The notes under the pieces were generated by a model. It was given only the letters and a program-made list of their open reading frames with translations. It was not told the origin of the DNA and did no database searches. A stretch of DNA of 16,123 bases from Gemmatimonadota bacterium (GTDB lineage Bacteria; Gemmatimonadota; Gemmatimonadetes; Gemmatimonadales; Gemmatimonadaceae), in NCBI GenBank assembly GCA_947475795.1, contig CANJOX010000027.1, positions 1-16,123 on the forward strand, given 5' to 3'. The translations under genes and the position numbers were made by a program. Positions within the stretch are counted from its first letter, which is position 1; every line of letters starts with the position of its first letter. Positions 1 to 8,623 of the stretch are shown piece by piece.

Positions 1-714
1 ATCCCGGTGCTGCGCACCGTGCCCGAACCGCCGCGCACGGTGGAATCCGATGAAGGCTCCACCGCCAATCCGTTCGCCGTCGCCTTCACACGGCTCGGGG
101 AAACACTGCGCGAAATGCGCGTCTACAAGCAGGCGTTTCTCGCGATGATCGCGTTCACCATCTACAACGACGGCATTCAGACCATCATCAAGATGGCAAC
201 GGCCTTCGGCACCGAGATCGGCATCGAGCGCCCGGCACTGATCAAGGCGATTCTGCTGGTCCAGTTCGTCGGAATCCCGTGCGCCTTCGCCTTCGGCACG
301 CTGGCTGGAAAACTCGGCGCCAAGATGTCGATCTTCATCGGGCTCATGGCCTACACCGGCATCTGCATCTATGCGTACGGCATCCACACGGAAGCCGAGT
401 TCTATCTGCTGGCGGTGCTCGTCGGACTGGTGCAGGGCGGCACGCAGGCGTTGAGCCGGTCGCTGTTCGCAAGCATGGTGCCGAAGCACAAGAGCGGCGA
501 GTTCTTCGGTTTCTACTCCGTCTTCGAGAAGTTCGGCGGGATTTTCGGTCCGCTCCTGTTCGCCATCGCGATCGGAGAAACCGGGAGCAGCCGGGGTGCG
601 ATTCTGTGGGTGATCGGCTTCTTCGTCGTTGGTGGTGCGCTGCTCGCCGCAGTGAACGTGAAGGAAGGCGAGCGGGCGGCGCGCGACGCCGACCGTCAGC
701 TGCGCGGCGTGTGA
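1..714 (+). CDS. MFS transporter, UMF1/Atg22-like family, 3' part
   Basis: The reading frame is open from base 1, so the gene begins upstream and only about 237 C-terminal residues are visible. The protein is an integral inner-membrane carrier of the major facilitator superfamily; its substrate cannot be told. After a charged cytoplasmic stretch there are about six hydrophobic segments, matching the second half of a 12-helix MFS protein. The segment around bases 430-510 encodes GGTQALSRSLFASMVP, followed by EFFGFYSVFEKFGG. This pattern is typical of the bacterial UMF1 family related to yeast vacuolar effluxer Atg22. The tail is short and basic. The acyltransferase gene starts 22 bases after the stop, so the two are probably cotranscribed. 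Family assignment is fairly secure; function is not. Confidence 0.85.
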   Translation: MPVLRTVPEPPRTVESDEGSTANPFAVAFTRLGETLREMRVYKQAFLAMIAFTIYNDGIQTIIKMATAFGTEIGIERPALIKAILLVQFVGIPCAFAFGTLAGKLGAKMSIFIGLMAYTGICIYAYGIHTEAEFYLLAVLVGLVQGGTQALSRSLFASMVPKHKSGEFFGFYSVFEKFGGIFGPLLFAIAIGETGSSRGAILWVIGFFVVGGALLAAVNVKEGERAARDADRQLRGV

Positions 715-736
715 TGCCGCGGATGGTGCGGCGCTG

Positions 737-2110
737 ATGCTCTACGACACGCTGAAGCCCGTCGTCGGCATCGCGCTGCGCTGGTACTACCGCTCGATCA
801 TCGCCGACGGCGTCGCGCGGATTCCAGCGCGCGGTCCGGTGTTTCTCGCCGTCAACCACCCCAACGCGCTGGTGGATGCCCTGATCGTGGGCACGGTGGT
901 ACCACGGCGAGTCCGCCTCACGGCCAAGGCGACGATCTTCGCCAACCCGCTGGCGGCGGCGTTCCTGCGTACCGTCGGTGTCGTGCCACTGCGGCGCGCC
1001 AGCGACGAATCGGCGACCCCCACCGGCACGCCGTCCGGCGTTGATCGGAATCTGGCCGCCTTCGAAGCGGTCGCCCAGGCCCTCGCCGACGAGGCGGCGA
1101 TCGTCATCTTCCCCGAGGGGAAGAGCCATGACCTGCCGCAACTTGCCCCCCTGCGCACGGGGCTCGCCCGGATGACCCTGCAGGCGTATCAGCAGCAGGG
1201 GGTACGCGGCGTGCGCATCGTCCCGATCGGACTGCTCTTCGAGCGGAAGGAATCCCCTCGCTCGCGGGTGCTGCTTCAGGTCGGGGAACCCATCGCCGTC
1301 GATCCGCTCGTCGATGCCGGCGTCTCGGTAGCCACCCTGACGCAACTCGTGGCCGATCGACTCGCCGCGGTCACGCTCAACTTCGAGTCGGCGGAGGATG
1401 CCGCACGACTCCAGCAGTTGGGGAGCACGCTGGTGGCGCTGCTCGAACCGACGCCGTCGATTTCCGAAGGGACGGCGCCCCTCGGACGAAGCCTCGCCCT
1501 CGTCCGCCGACTGGACCGCGTGCATGCCGCCCTGCGACGCCAGGGTGATCAGGGGATCGACCGGCGCATCGCGGCCTTCGAAGCGCGTGTGCGCACCTTC
1601 CGCGCCGATCTCGATGCGCGGGACATCGACCCGCACGATCTCGCGATCAGTGCCCGAGCCGGCGACGGCATCCGCTTCGCCACCCGGGAAACCATGCTGG
1701 CCCTGCTCATCGCCCCGATCGGCCTGTGGGGACGGATCACCCATTTCGTCCCGATCCAACTGGCGCGCCGACTGGCCACACACAACGTGCACTCGCTCGA
1801 TGAACCGGCCATGCGGACGATGGTGCTCGGATTTCTGCTGGTGCTGATCACCTACGCAGTCGAAACGACGGTGGTTGCCTCAGTGGCCGGCCGGTGGTGG
1901 GCACTGGCCTTCCTGCTCACCCTCGTCCCTTCGGCCGGCAGTGATCTCCGCTATGGCGACCGGACACGGCGGGCGCGCAGCCGGGCGCGTGCGTACTTCA
2001 TCTTCCGGCGCACCCCGACGTTGCAGGGAGCGCTGCTGGCCGAGGCCGATGCCATCCGTCAGGAAGCGTTTGCCTTGGACCGACTCGCCGCAGACCGCGC
2101 CGCCAGCTGA
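737..2110 (+). CDS. 1-acyl-glycerol-3-phosphate acyltransferase-like protein (PlsC domain)
   Basis: The protein has 457 residues. The N-terminal ~220 form a PlsC/LPLAT acyltransferase domain: the catalytic block NHPNALVDALI is at residues 40-50 and the phosphate-binding block FPEGKSHD at 125-132. The catalytic His41 and Asp47 are separated by five residues instead of the common four; the NHPN-x-h-x-D form is familiar from long bacterial acyltransferases. A helical middle region follows. Hydrophobic segments near 318-333, 361-381 and 384-402 anchor the C-terminus in the membrane, which is unusual for simple PlsC enzymes of about 240 residues. It most likely transfers acyl chains to (lyso)phosphatidate or a related glycerolipid at the inner membrane. 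The start follows the transporter stop by 22 bases without a strong Shine-Dalgarno. It ends 30 bases from a convergent small gene. Exact substrate is unknown. Confidence 0.85.
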   Translation: MLYDTLKPVVGIALRWYYRSIIADGVARIPARGPVFLAVNHPNALVDALIVGTVVPRRVRLTAKATIFANPLAAAFLRTVGVVPLRRASDESATPTGTPSGVDRNLAAFEAVAQALADEAAIVIFPEGKSHDLPQLAPLRTGLARMTLQAYQQQGVRGVRIVPIGLLFERKESPRSRVLLQVGEPIAVDPLVDAGVSVATLTQLVADRLAAVTLNFESAEDAARLQQLGSTLVALLEPTPSISEGTAPLGRSLALVRRLDRVHAALRRQGDQGIDRRIAAFEARVRTFRADLDARDIDPHDLAISARAGDGIRFATRETMLALLIAPIGLWGRITHFVPIQLARRLATHNVHSLDEPAMRTMVLGFLLVLITYAVETTVVASVAGRWWALAFLLTLVPSAGSDLRYGDRTRRARSRARAYFIFRRTPTLQGALLAEADAIRQEAFALDRLAADRAAS

Positions 2111-2140
2111 TTCCGCCAGCGGATCGCCGTCGATCCCGCA

Positions 2141-2389
2141 TCAGTCGGCGAGCAACCGCTCGTCGAACGGGGGATACACGGGGCCGCCAAGGTCCCAGTG
2201 CCACGCCTCCCGGCGCACCGCGGTCCGCGGGTCGCGAAGCGGTTTGTACTGGAGACGATGCGCCGGAATGCCCAGGGCGTCTCCGTATTCAAGCAGCCGA
2301 GCGCGATCGGTACTCACAAAGTGGACCATGGGCTGACCGAGCCAGACGTGCCGGTGCAACCAGAGTCCGCCATCCATGGCGTGAATCAT
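2141..2389 (-). CDS. small DUF4031-like protein
   Basis: From the ATG at 2389 this encodes 82 residues. That start has GGAAGG about 6 bases upstream; an in-frame ATG at 2404 would add five residues. The order of motifs resembles DUF4031 as I remember that family: a short N-terminal strand with DGGLW, then HFVSTD, a helix ending in a LGIP turn, and an aromatic H-W-D motif (AWHWDLGG). No function is established for that family. The frame stays open upstream to a stop at 2522-2524 without any ATG, GTG or TTG, and the upstream codons look protein-like (DEFEFTIAADPD), so the gene could be a 5'-truncated relic. It is convergent with the acyltransferase gene. Confidence 0.5.
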   Translation of the reverse strand: MIHAMDGGLWLHRHVWLGQPMVHFVSTDRARLLEYGDALGIPAHRLQYKPLRDPRTAVRREAWHWDLGGPVYPPFDERLLAD

Positions 2390-2554
2390 CCCGGCCTTCC
2401 GCATCCGGAATTCCCGGGCGCCGAAGGCAAACGTGACAGCACGAAGCCGCTCGGCCCGGCGGTGTGGATCCGGGTCAGCGGCGATGGTGAATTCAAACTC
2501 GTCTGTGTGCGTCAGATGTCGCTATTGTGGCTTATTGCAGTATAGATGATGCTC

Positions 2555-2944
2555 TTACTGACAGTGAATAATGCCTTCTTCTGTCGCTGATGCGACAGGG
2601 GCCGCCTGACCGTAGAACACCGCGCACGTGAGCGGATACGCCGCCGGGTGGGTGGAGGTGGCGGACCATCCGCGCCCATCGGCTTCCATGATGGTGATAG
2701 TCACCCCATCGGTGCCGGCAAAACTCAGCAGCGAGGTGGAGTTCGCGTACGTCTCGTTGTAGTAGAAGTAGTCCTCCTGCATCGACGCCAGATTTTTCAG
2801 GTCGCTTTTCAGCGTCCCGGCGTACGCCTTGCCTTTCGTTTCCCGGAACCTGGGAATCGCCAACGCCGCAAGAATACCGATCACGACCACGACGATCAGC
2901 AGTTCGATCAGCGTGAATCCGCGGCGCGCACGAAATGTCGTCAT
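2555..2944 (-). CDS. pilA: type IV major pilin-like prepilin (PilA/PilE type)
   Basis: The protein has 129 residues. It opens with a short basic leader (MTTFRARRG) followed by FTLIELL, the class III signal cut by prepilin peptidase PilD after Gly9. The mature protein would start with methylated Phe and keep Glu5 (Glu14 of the precursor), needed for subunit docking. About 20 hydrophobic residues follow, then a small globular domain with DYFYYNE. Two cysteines near the end (Cys107 and Cys128) could close the C-terminal disulfide loop typical of pilins. I chose the ATG at 2944 because GAGGA lies 8 bases upstream and the leader length is right; the longer frame to 3019 adds an implausible leader. 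It would be assembled into a pilus or pseudopilus by genes outside this window. The call is firm for prepilin, less so for major pilin as against minor pilin or pseudopilin. Confidence 0.88.
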   Translation of the reverse strand: MTTFRARRGFTLIELLIVVVVIGILAALAIPRFRETKGKAYAGTLKSDLKNLASMQEDYFYYNETYANSTSLLSFAGTDGVTITIMEADGRGWSATSTHPAAYPLTCAVFYGQAAPVASATEEGIIHCQ

Positions 2945-3032
2945 ATGGTTTCCTCGAGGATCCGCTTCGGACATCGTCGCCCACAGCATCGGCATGAAAG
3001 AGCGGGCCTTCCCCCGCAACGCCAGATGCTAA

Positions 3033-3048
3033 TGCAACCTCGATGCCG
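3033..3048 (-). promoter_or_regulatory. putative sigma-54 promoter of the pilin gene
   Basis: Read on the minus strand the site is CGGCATCGAGGTTGCA. It has the GG and GC dinucleotides at the -24/-12 spacing and matches TGGCACG-N4-TTGCA at 9 of 12 fixed positions. Initiation would fall near 3022, giving a leader of about 78 bases before the pilin ATG. Pilin genes in several phyla are known to use sigma-54 with a PilR-type activator. The match is by eye only. Confidence 0.4.
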
Positions 3049-3099
3049 TCGTTTTCCCAAAAGCGCAAAACCTTGCAGGAAATAGTCTTACAACAACTT

Positions 3100-3117
3100 T
3101 CCGGGGCTGTCCCCGGA
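3100..3117 (-). terminator. possible terminator after polA
   Basis: A perfect 7-bp stem (TCCGGGG/CCCCGGA) with a 4-base loop lies about 80 bases beyond the polA stop. On the minus strand it is followed by AAGTTGTTG, a weak T-containing tract. It may separate polA transcription from the pilin gene. The poor T run makes intrinsic termination uncertain. Confidence 0.4.
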
Positions 3118-3196
3118 GAATGACTCTCGCAGCGCCCCCGACTTCGTGCACAATGCAACGAGACCGGCACGCGATTCAAAGCAAGCATCGCCCATG

Positions 3197-6145
3197 TCAG
3201 GACTTGGCGGCCACCCAATCGTCACCGATTCCCATCTCGACCAAGAGGGGAACGTGCAGGGTGGCGGCCGCCTCCATCTCCCGCTTCACCAGCGCGGCCA
3301 ACGGTCCCTGCTCCTCCACCGGCAGCTCGAACACCAGTTCATCGTGCACCTGCAGCAGCATCCGCGAGGCGAGCCCCTCGCCGGCCAGCGCCCGGTGCAC
3401 ACGGATCATCGCGATCTTGATCAGGTCGGCCGCAGACCCCTGGATGGGCGCGTTCGCCGCCACACGCTCCCCGAAGGCGCGCATGTTGTGGTTCCGCTCG
3501 CGCAGCTCCGGGATGTACCGCCGGCGGTGGAACAGCGTCTCCGCGTACCCTTTCTCACGCGCCTCCACCACACACCGGTCGAGAAACGCCTTCACGCCGG
3601 CGAACCGCTCGAAATAGGTGTCGATGAACCGCTTGGCCTCGCTGTTGGCGATCTTGAGCTGCCGCGACAGCGCATGCGCCCCCTGCCCATAGATCGTGGC
3701 GAAATTGATCGTCTTCGCACGGGCCCGCATATCACCGGTCACATCGGCCAGATCGACGCCGAAGATGATGGCCGCGGTCTGCCGGTGAATGTCACCGCCT
3801 GCCTTGAATGCCGTCACGAAGGCCGGATCTCCCGACAGGTGCGCCAGCAGCCGCAGTTCGATCTGCGAGTAGTCGGCGCTGAGCAGCTTCCATCCCTGCT
3901 CCGGTACGAACCCGCGACGGATGTCGCGACCGAGCTCCCGACGGTTCGGGATATTCTGCAGGTTCGGATCGCTGGATGACAGCCGACCGGTCGCCGCAAC
4001 CGTCTGATTGAAGGACGTATGCAACCGGTGATCGCGCGGATGAACGAGCTTCGGCAACGCGTCGATATACGTGCCTTCCAGCTTGAAGATCTCGCGATAC
4101 TCCATCAGCAACGTCGGCAACACGTGCCCCTCTTCGGCCAGCTCCTGCAACACGCTGGCATCCGTGCTCGGCCCGGTCGCGGTCTTCTTCTTCACCGGTA
4201 AGCCGAGCTTCTCGAACAGAATCACGCGCAGCTTCGGATTGGAGTTGATGTTGAACTCCTCGCCGGCCTCCGTGTAGATCAGCTGCTCCACGCGCTCCCG
4301 TTCGCTCTGGAAGCGCGTCTTCAACGACGTAAACCACGACAGATCGATCGCAATGCCGTCCCATTCCATCTGGGCCAGCACCTCGACCAACGGCACCTCG
4401 ACATCACGGAACAGCGCGGACATGCCGTGGGCCTCGAGCTGCGGCTCCAGCAGGGCACGCAACCGCATCGTGATGTCCACGTCCTCGCACGAATAGTCGC
4501 GCGCGGCATCCACCGGCACGACGTCGAATGGCAGTTGCTGACGGCCCTTGCCACACAGCTGCTCGTACGCGGTCATGGTATGGCCCAGAAACTCGAGCGC
4601 CAGCAGGTCGATGCCGTGCGACCGGCGCCCCGGATCGAGGACGTAACTGGCCAGCATGGTGTCAAACACGAGCCCGGCCACCCGCACACCGGCACCGCGC
4701 AGCACGAGCACGTCGTACTTCGCATTTTGCGCGATCTTCGCAACAGACGCATCTTCGAGCATCGCGCGCAGCGGCGCCATCGCGGCACTGTCGAACGCGG
4801 GCAGATTGGTCGGCACGGGCACGCCGGCGTTCAGCCGACGGCCCGCAATCCCGGCATCATTCGACAACAGCGCCAGATTGCCACTGCCGTCGTCATGGCG
4901 ATGGGTAAACGGCAGATAATAGGCTTCGCCCGGGGCCACCGCGATCGACAACCCGACCAGACGCGAACGCAAGGCGTCGATACGGTTGGGCGACTCGGGA
5001 TCACACACCGTTTCGGTATCGAAGGCGATGTACGGCACCGCGCGCACGCGCGCCAACAGCCGCTCGAGCGCGTCCAGCGTATCAACGGTGACGTAGTGGG
5101 CATCCCGGAGCACCGGAACACCACTCTCCCCGAGGACGACGGGCAACGCCGGCGGGCGGCCCGTGACCACGGGCACCACCCCCGACGGCTCGCCGGCGAC
5201 GGGCACCAGCGCGGACGGAACGGCGGCCGCGGGTGCACTTCCCCCGAGGTCCTTGAGCATCGAAGTGAACTCGAGCTCGAGATACAAATGACGCAACGCC
5301 TGCGCATCCGGCACGCTCAGCTGCAGCGACGCGGGATCGAGCGCGATGGGTACATCACAGTGGATCGTGACCAGCTGTTTGGACAGGCGCGCCTCGGCTT
5401 CCTGCGCGAGCAGCGCCTCACGCGAACGCTTCTTCGTGATCTCGTGCGCGTGGGCAATGATGTCTTCGAGCGCGCCGAACTGGGCAATGAGTTCCTGCGC
5501 CCCTTTCTCGCCGATCCCTTTCACCCCGGGCACGTTGTCGGATGAGTCACCGACGAGCGACAGGTAGTCGATCACCCGGTCGGGCGGAACACCAAGCCGG
5601 TCGTTGGCATTCTCGACCCCGACCCACTGTTCCTCCACGCTGGCCGGCCCGCCGCGCCCCGGATTGAGCAACCAGACGCCGGGACGCACGAGTTGCTGAA
5701 AGTCTTTGTCACCCGACACGATGACCACGTTGTATCCGGCCTCGGCGCCCTTCTTCGCGAGCGTCCCGATCACGTCGTCGGCTTCGAAGCCAGGCACCGC
5801 GAGCACCGGAATACTGTACGCCGCCAGCAGCTGGTGAATGCGCGCGAGTCCCTGATCGAAATCGGCCTGTAGTTCGTCGGTCAACTTCTCGCGGGTGGCC
5901 TTGTACGCAGGATACAAGTCATCGCGGAACGTGGCGCCGGAGTCGTGCACCCAGCCCAACAACTCGGGCTGGTGGGTGGCGAGCAACCGTTTCAAAAAAT
6001 TCGCGATCCCCCAGGCAGCGGAGGTGTTCTCACCGCGGCTGGTGGTGAGCGGCCGCGTCATCAGCGCAAAGAACGCGCGATAAATGAGCGCATAGCCGTC
6101 AATCAGGAACAGACGGGGAGCGACGGGACGCTGGACCTCACTCAC
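3197..6145 (-). CDS. polA: DNA polymerase I
   Basis: This 982-residue family A polymerase fills gaps and removes primers in replication and excision repair. Residues ~10-300 are the 5'-3' flap nuclease, with acidic motifs such as EADD (121-124) and SGDKDF (144-149). Residues ~370-560 are the 3'-5' exonuclease. Its catalytic residues are intact: Asp376 and Glu378 in FDTET, Asp478 in the second motif, and Y-x3-D (551-555) in YSCEDVD. Proofreading is therefore expected, unlike Taq-type enzymes. An insert near 415-447 lengthens this domain. The polymerase domain (600-982) has motif A at 755-773 (Asp758), motif B with Arg807, Lys811, Phe815 and Tyr819, and motif C QVHDELVF (932-939). Phe815 is the E. 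coli-like residue that disfavours dideoxynucleotides. Its ATG overlaps the stop of the upstream GWxTD gene (ATGA), so the two should be translationally coupled. Confidence 0.98.
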   Translation of the reverse strand: MSEVQRPVAPRLFLIDGYALIYRAFFALMTRPLTTSRGENTSAAWGIANFLKRLLATHQPELLGWVHDSGATFRDDLYPAYKATREKLTDELQADFDQGLARIHQLLAAYSIPVLAVPGFEADDVIGTLAKKGAEAGYNVVIVSGDKDFQQLVRPGVWLLNPGRGGPASVEEQWVGVENANDRLGVPPDRVIDYLSLVGDSSDNVPGVKGIGEKGAQELIAQFGALEDIIAHAHEITKKRSREALLAQEAEARLSKQLVTIHCDVPIALDPASLQLSVPDAQALRHLYLELEFTSMLKDLGGSAPAAAVPSALVPVAGEPSGVVPVVTGRPPALPVVLGESGVPVLRDAHYVTVDTLDALERLLARVRAVPYIAFDTETVCDPESPNRIDALRSRLVGLSIAVAPGEAYYLPFTHRHDDGSGNLALLSNDAGIAGRRLNAGVPVPTNLPAFDSAAMAPLRAMLEDASVAKIAQNAKYDVLVLRGAGVRVAGLVFDTMLASYVLDPGRRSHGIDLLALEFLGHTMTAYEQLCGKGRQQLPFDVVPVDAARDYSCEDVDITMRLRALLEPQLEAHGMSALFRDVEVPLVEVLAQMEWDGIAIDLSWFTSLKTRFQSERERVEQLIYTEAGEEFNINSNPKLRVILFEKLGLPVKKKTATGPSTDASVLQELAEEGHVLPTLLMEYREIFKLEGTYIDALPKLVHPRDHRLHTSFNQTVAATGRLSSSDPNLQNIPNRRELGRDIRRGFVPEQGWKLLSADYSQIELRLLAHLSGDPAFVTAFKAGGDIHRQTAAIIFGVDLADVTGDMRARAKTINFATIYGQGAHALSRQLKIANSEAKRFIDTYFERFAGVKAFLDRCVVEAREKGYAETLFHRRRYIPELRERNHNMRAFGERVAANAPIQGSAADLIKIAMIRVHRALAGEGLASRMLLQVHDELVFELPVEEQGPLAALVKREMEAAATLHVPLLVEMGIGDDWVAAKS

Positions 6146-7560
6146 TGGCGCGACACCATGCGGCGACGGATCGCATTATCGAGTTCCGCGCGACTCTGGG
6201 ACGATAGCCGCCACCGTCCGAACCCGGTTTGATCCACGAACAGGATCTGCACCCGCAACTCGCGATACTCCCACACCTGCTGACGCACGCGCGCGTTGGG
6301 GTCGGTCATGCCGGTGTCGATGATGTTGTCCGGATCACCCAGCGCTACGAATGCGATGCCGCGATCGCTCAGCCAGCCCACGGGACCGTCGTCGCGGAAG
6401 CGCACGTTGGCAAGGCGGATGCGCGAAAAGTACTCGCGAAGCCCCTCATGCTCGGCCGTGCCGGGCACGGGGTCGGTGGCCTTCAGAAATGCAGCCCACA
6501 CCTCGGGGCGCTGCGCCGGCGTGGCGTCGCGCAACGTCTTGAGACGATCGGCGGTGGTGAAGTAGCGGAGATACGTGAACATCTCGTCGAACGACGCGAT
6601 CGGGAGGTCGTCGCCGAGGCTCACGAGGACCCGCGCCCGGGCCGTGTCCGGACGGCCGGGCACGCTCACCAGCAGGGTGTTGATTCCGATCCCCATTTTC
6701 GCCACCGGCACGCCGACCGTCGTGCTATGCCCGTTGCCGCGGGGCGGCATGTCGATATCCTCGTCGTGGAGTACCACATCCCCGTCACCCATGATGCGGA
6801 GATGCGCCCGCGAGGGTGCGGCGGCACCGACGGCGTCGAGATAGAGCGGCAGCAGCGAATCCTGTCCGAACACCACCGTCGAGCGCGGCCGCGCCAGAAT
6901 TCGCGGCAGCGAATCGATACTCGTGCGCGGTATGGCCTCGTACACCGGCATCGGTGACCCGAACATGTCAGGGGCGAGCCGTGGGACTTCAAGCTGCACC
7001 TCTTCCGCCGCATTGCGAATGCTCGCTTCGTCCTTGATGCTCAGCGCCAGGGTGTACCGTCCGGGCGCGAGCGTCAGGAACTGCTGCCAGATGATGGCCT
7101 CATCGGTCCGTGACGTTTCCCGGAACGTGGGTACCAGCACCTTCTCGGTGGCCTCGATCAGCTTGACCACGGCACTGCCCTGCCGCACCTCGAGACGTGC
7201 GACATACCCGGCAGCATAGCGCTCACCCTGGCGGGTGAATCCCAGCACCCGAGACGGCATGCTCAGAGCGACCATGGTCAGGGTACTGTCCCCCGCGGCA
7301 GCGCGGAGGAACGACACCGACGACACGAACGGAATGGCACCGCCGCCGGCGACCAATCCCATGCTGCGATAGAGACGCTGCATGTCGGCCGGTGAACCCG
7401 CGACGACACCGGGCACACCCGGTCCACTAAGGCCCGGCGGCATGGACGAGCCCGGTCCAACCGGCGGGCGGCCACCCGCGCACGCCGTGAACGTGGCAAG
7501 CGCGACGGCCGCCGCGTACGGAAGACGAAACGTCAAAGCACGTGTGTTCACAATTCGCAT
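6142..7560 (-). CDS. GWxTD domain-containing lipoprotein
   Basis: The protein has 472 residues. An N-terminal signal sequence ends in a lipobox-like TFTAC, so Cys27 is probably lipidated and the protein sits on the inner or outer membrane facing the periplasm. Residues ~30-55 are a Pro/Gly-rich linker. The middle is beta-rich. The C-terminal ~150 residues carry the GWxTD signature: GWLSD at 395-399, then a strand and GDPD at 408-411, with conserved aromatics in VWEYRELRVQILFVD. Such domains are found in several environmental phyla, usually without a biochemical function. It overlaps polA by four bases (ATGA). The start at 7560 fits the signal peptide; the Shine-Dalgarno is weak (GGACGG). Confidence 0.85.
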   Translation of the reverse strand: MRIVNTRALTFRLPYAAAVALATFTACAGGRPPVGPGSSMPPGLSGPGVPGVVAGSPADMQRLYRSMGLVAGGGAIPFVSSVSFLRAAAGDSTLTMVALSMPSRVLGFTRQGERYAAGYVARLEVRQGSAVVKLIEATEKVLVPTFRETSRTDEAIIWQQFLTLAPGRYTLALSIKDEASIRNAAEEVQLEVPRLAPDMFGSPMPVYEAIPRTSIDSLPRILARPRSTVVFGQDSLLPLYLDAVGAAAPSRAHLRIMGDGDVVLHDEDIDMPPRGNGHSTTVGVPVAKMGIGINTLLVSVPGRPDTARARVLVSLGDDLPIASFDEMFTYLRYFTTADRLKTLRDATPAQRPEVWAAFLKATDPVPGTAEHEGLREYFSRIRLANVRFRDDGPVGWLSDRGIAFVALGDPDNIIDTGMTDPNARVRQQVWEYRELRVQILFVDQTGFGRWRLSSQSRAELDNAIRRRMVSRQ

Positions 7561-7603
7561 GGTGCCGTCCGTGCAGACATGGGGTGCCCGCGGTCACGGT
7601 TTC

Positions 7604-7609
7604 TATAAG
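7604..7609 (+). promoter_or_regulatory. possible -10 element upstream of the kinase gene
   Basis: TATAAG stands out in the GC-rich spacer between the divergent GWxTD and kinase genes, 42 bases before the chosen kinase start. No convincing -35 hexamer was found at 16-18 bp, so this is only a weak promoter candidate. Confidence 0.3.
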
Positions 7610-7650
7610 TGTGTCTTGCTGGCGCCGCCGGAGCGCGTTACGTTCGCCCC

Positions 7651-8592
7651 GTGACCATAGAGACGCTAGTCGGAACGACGCTGGCAGGCTACACGCTGCG
7701 GGCCAAAGTTGGTGAAGGCGGAACAGCGACCGTCTTTCGCGCGGATCATGCCGAGCACGGCACCGTGGCCCTCAAGGTGTTGCGCGAAAAGCTGCAGCAC
7801 GACAAAACGGCGGTCGCGCGATTCCTGCGCGAGGCGCAGTTCGGCGCACGGGTAGAACACCCGAACATCGTGCGCACCCTAGATTACGGACAGACGGATG
7901 GTGAGCGCTATTACCTCGCCATCGAGTGGGCCAGCGGCGAAATCCTCGATAAATTCGCCGAGAAGTCGGGCCCGTTGTCGTGTCAGGTGGTCTCGGGGAT
8001 TCTCTCGCAGATCTGCGGTGCGGTCCAGTCCGCCCATGATGTCGGGATCGTGCATCGCGACCTGAAGCCGGAAAACATCATGTACGACCCGGCGTCGCAT
8101 CATGTGAAGCTGGTCGATTTCGGCATCGCGGCCGACACCGACGCATCACCCGATCAGCGCCTGACCCGTGCCGGGTTCTTCGTCGGTACACTCATGTATG
8201 TCGCGCCCGAGGCTCTCTCGGGTGAGCTCGTCGGACCGGCCGCCGATCAGTACTCGCTGGGTACCATCGCGTACTACCTCCTCACGGGGGTCCTGCCGTA
8301 CACGGGCAAGTCGCCGCGCGAATTGTTCTCCCAGCTGCTCACGCAGCCGCCCATCGCGCTCAACAAGGCGAAGCCCGCGCTCTCCTTCCCGACCGATGTC
8401 GAGCAGGTGGTCATGAAGGCTCTCGCCAAGAAGCCGGATGAGCGGTACGGCTCCGTCAAGGAGTTTTCGGAGGCCTTTGTGGCCGCGGCCGAGAAGGCCC
8501 CGACAACCAGCGCGTCAGGATCCGCGGCCGATGAGGGTGACGAGAAGGCCGGTCTGTTCGGTAAGATGAAGGGGTTGTTCCGCCGAAGCTGA
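7651..8592 (+). CDS. Hanks-type serine/threonine protein kinase, soluble
   Basis: From the GTG at 7651 the protein has 313 residues. A GTG at 7609 would add 14 residues of unlikely sequence. The kinase domain is complete: glycine loop GEGGTATV (21-28), catalytic Lys42 in VALKV, a likely helix-C Glu61, catalytic loop HRDLKPEN (135-142, Asp137), DFG (156-158) and APE (185-187). It should phosphorylate Ser/Thr residues of unknown targets. There is no transmembrane segment or PASTA-type sensor. The kinase domain fills most of the protein, followed by a flexible Ser/Ala/acidic linker and a short amphipathic basic tail (GLFGKMKGLFRRS) that could touch the membrane or a partner. pyrE starts 31 bases downstream, so the two are probably cotranscribed. 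Kinase activity is well supported; the signal it responds to is unknown. Confidence 0.93.
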   Translation: MTIETLVGTTLAGYTLRAKVGEGGTATVFRADHAEHGTVALKVLREKLQHDKTAVARFLREAQFGARVEHPNIVRTLDYGQTDGERYYLAIEWASGEILDKFAEKSGPLSCQVVSGILSQICGAVQSAHDVGIVHRDLKPENIMYDPASHHVKLVDFGIAADTDASPDQRLTRAGFFVGTLMYVAPEALSGELVGPAADQYSLGTIAYYLLTGVLPYTGKSPRELFSQLLTQPPIALNKAKPALSFPTDVEQVVMKALAKKPDERYGSVKEFSEAFVAAAEKAPTTSASGSAADEGDEKAGLFGKMKGLFRRS

Positions 8593-8623
8593 TCATCAGG
8601 CCGCTTTCCCCGTTCCTGCCACT

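Noticed and set aside
344..1792. Minus-strand open frame of 482 codons opposite the transporter and acyltransferase
   Set aside because: Composition is Arg/Gly/Asp-rich without domains, and it spans the junction of two well-supported genes on the plus strand.
2945..3019. Upstream ATG at 3019 as pilin start
   Set aside because: It would give a 34-residue leader instead of the short basic leader expected, and the ATG at 2944 has a good GAGGA ribosome site.
4427..5545. Long plus-strand open frame of 372 codons opposite polA
   Set aside because: Its product is Arg/His/Gln-rich with no recognisable domain, as expected for an antisense shadow of a GC-rich gene; polA is certain on the other strand.
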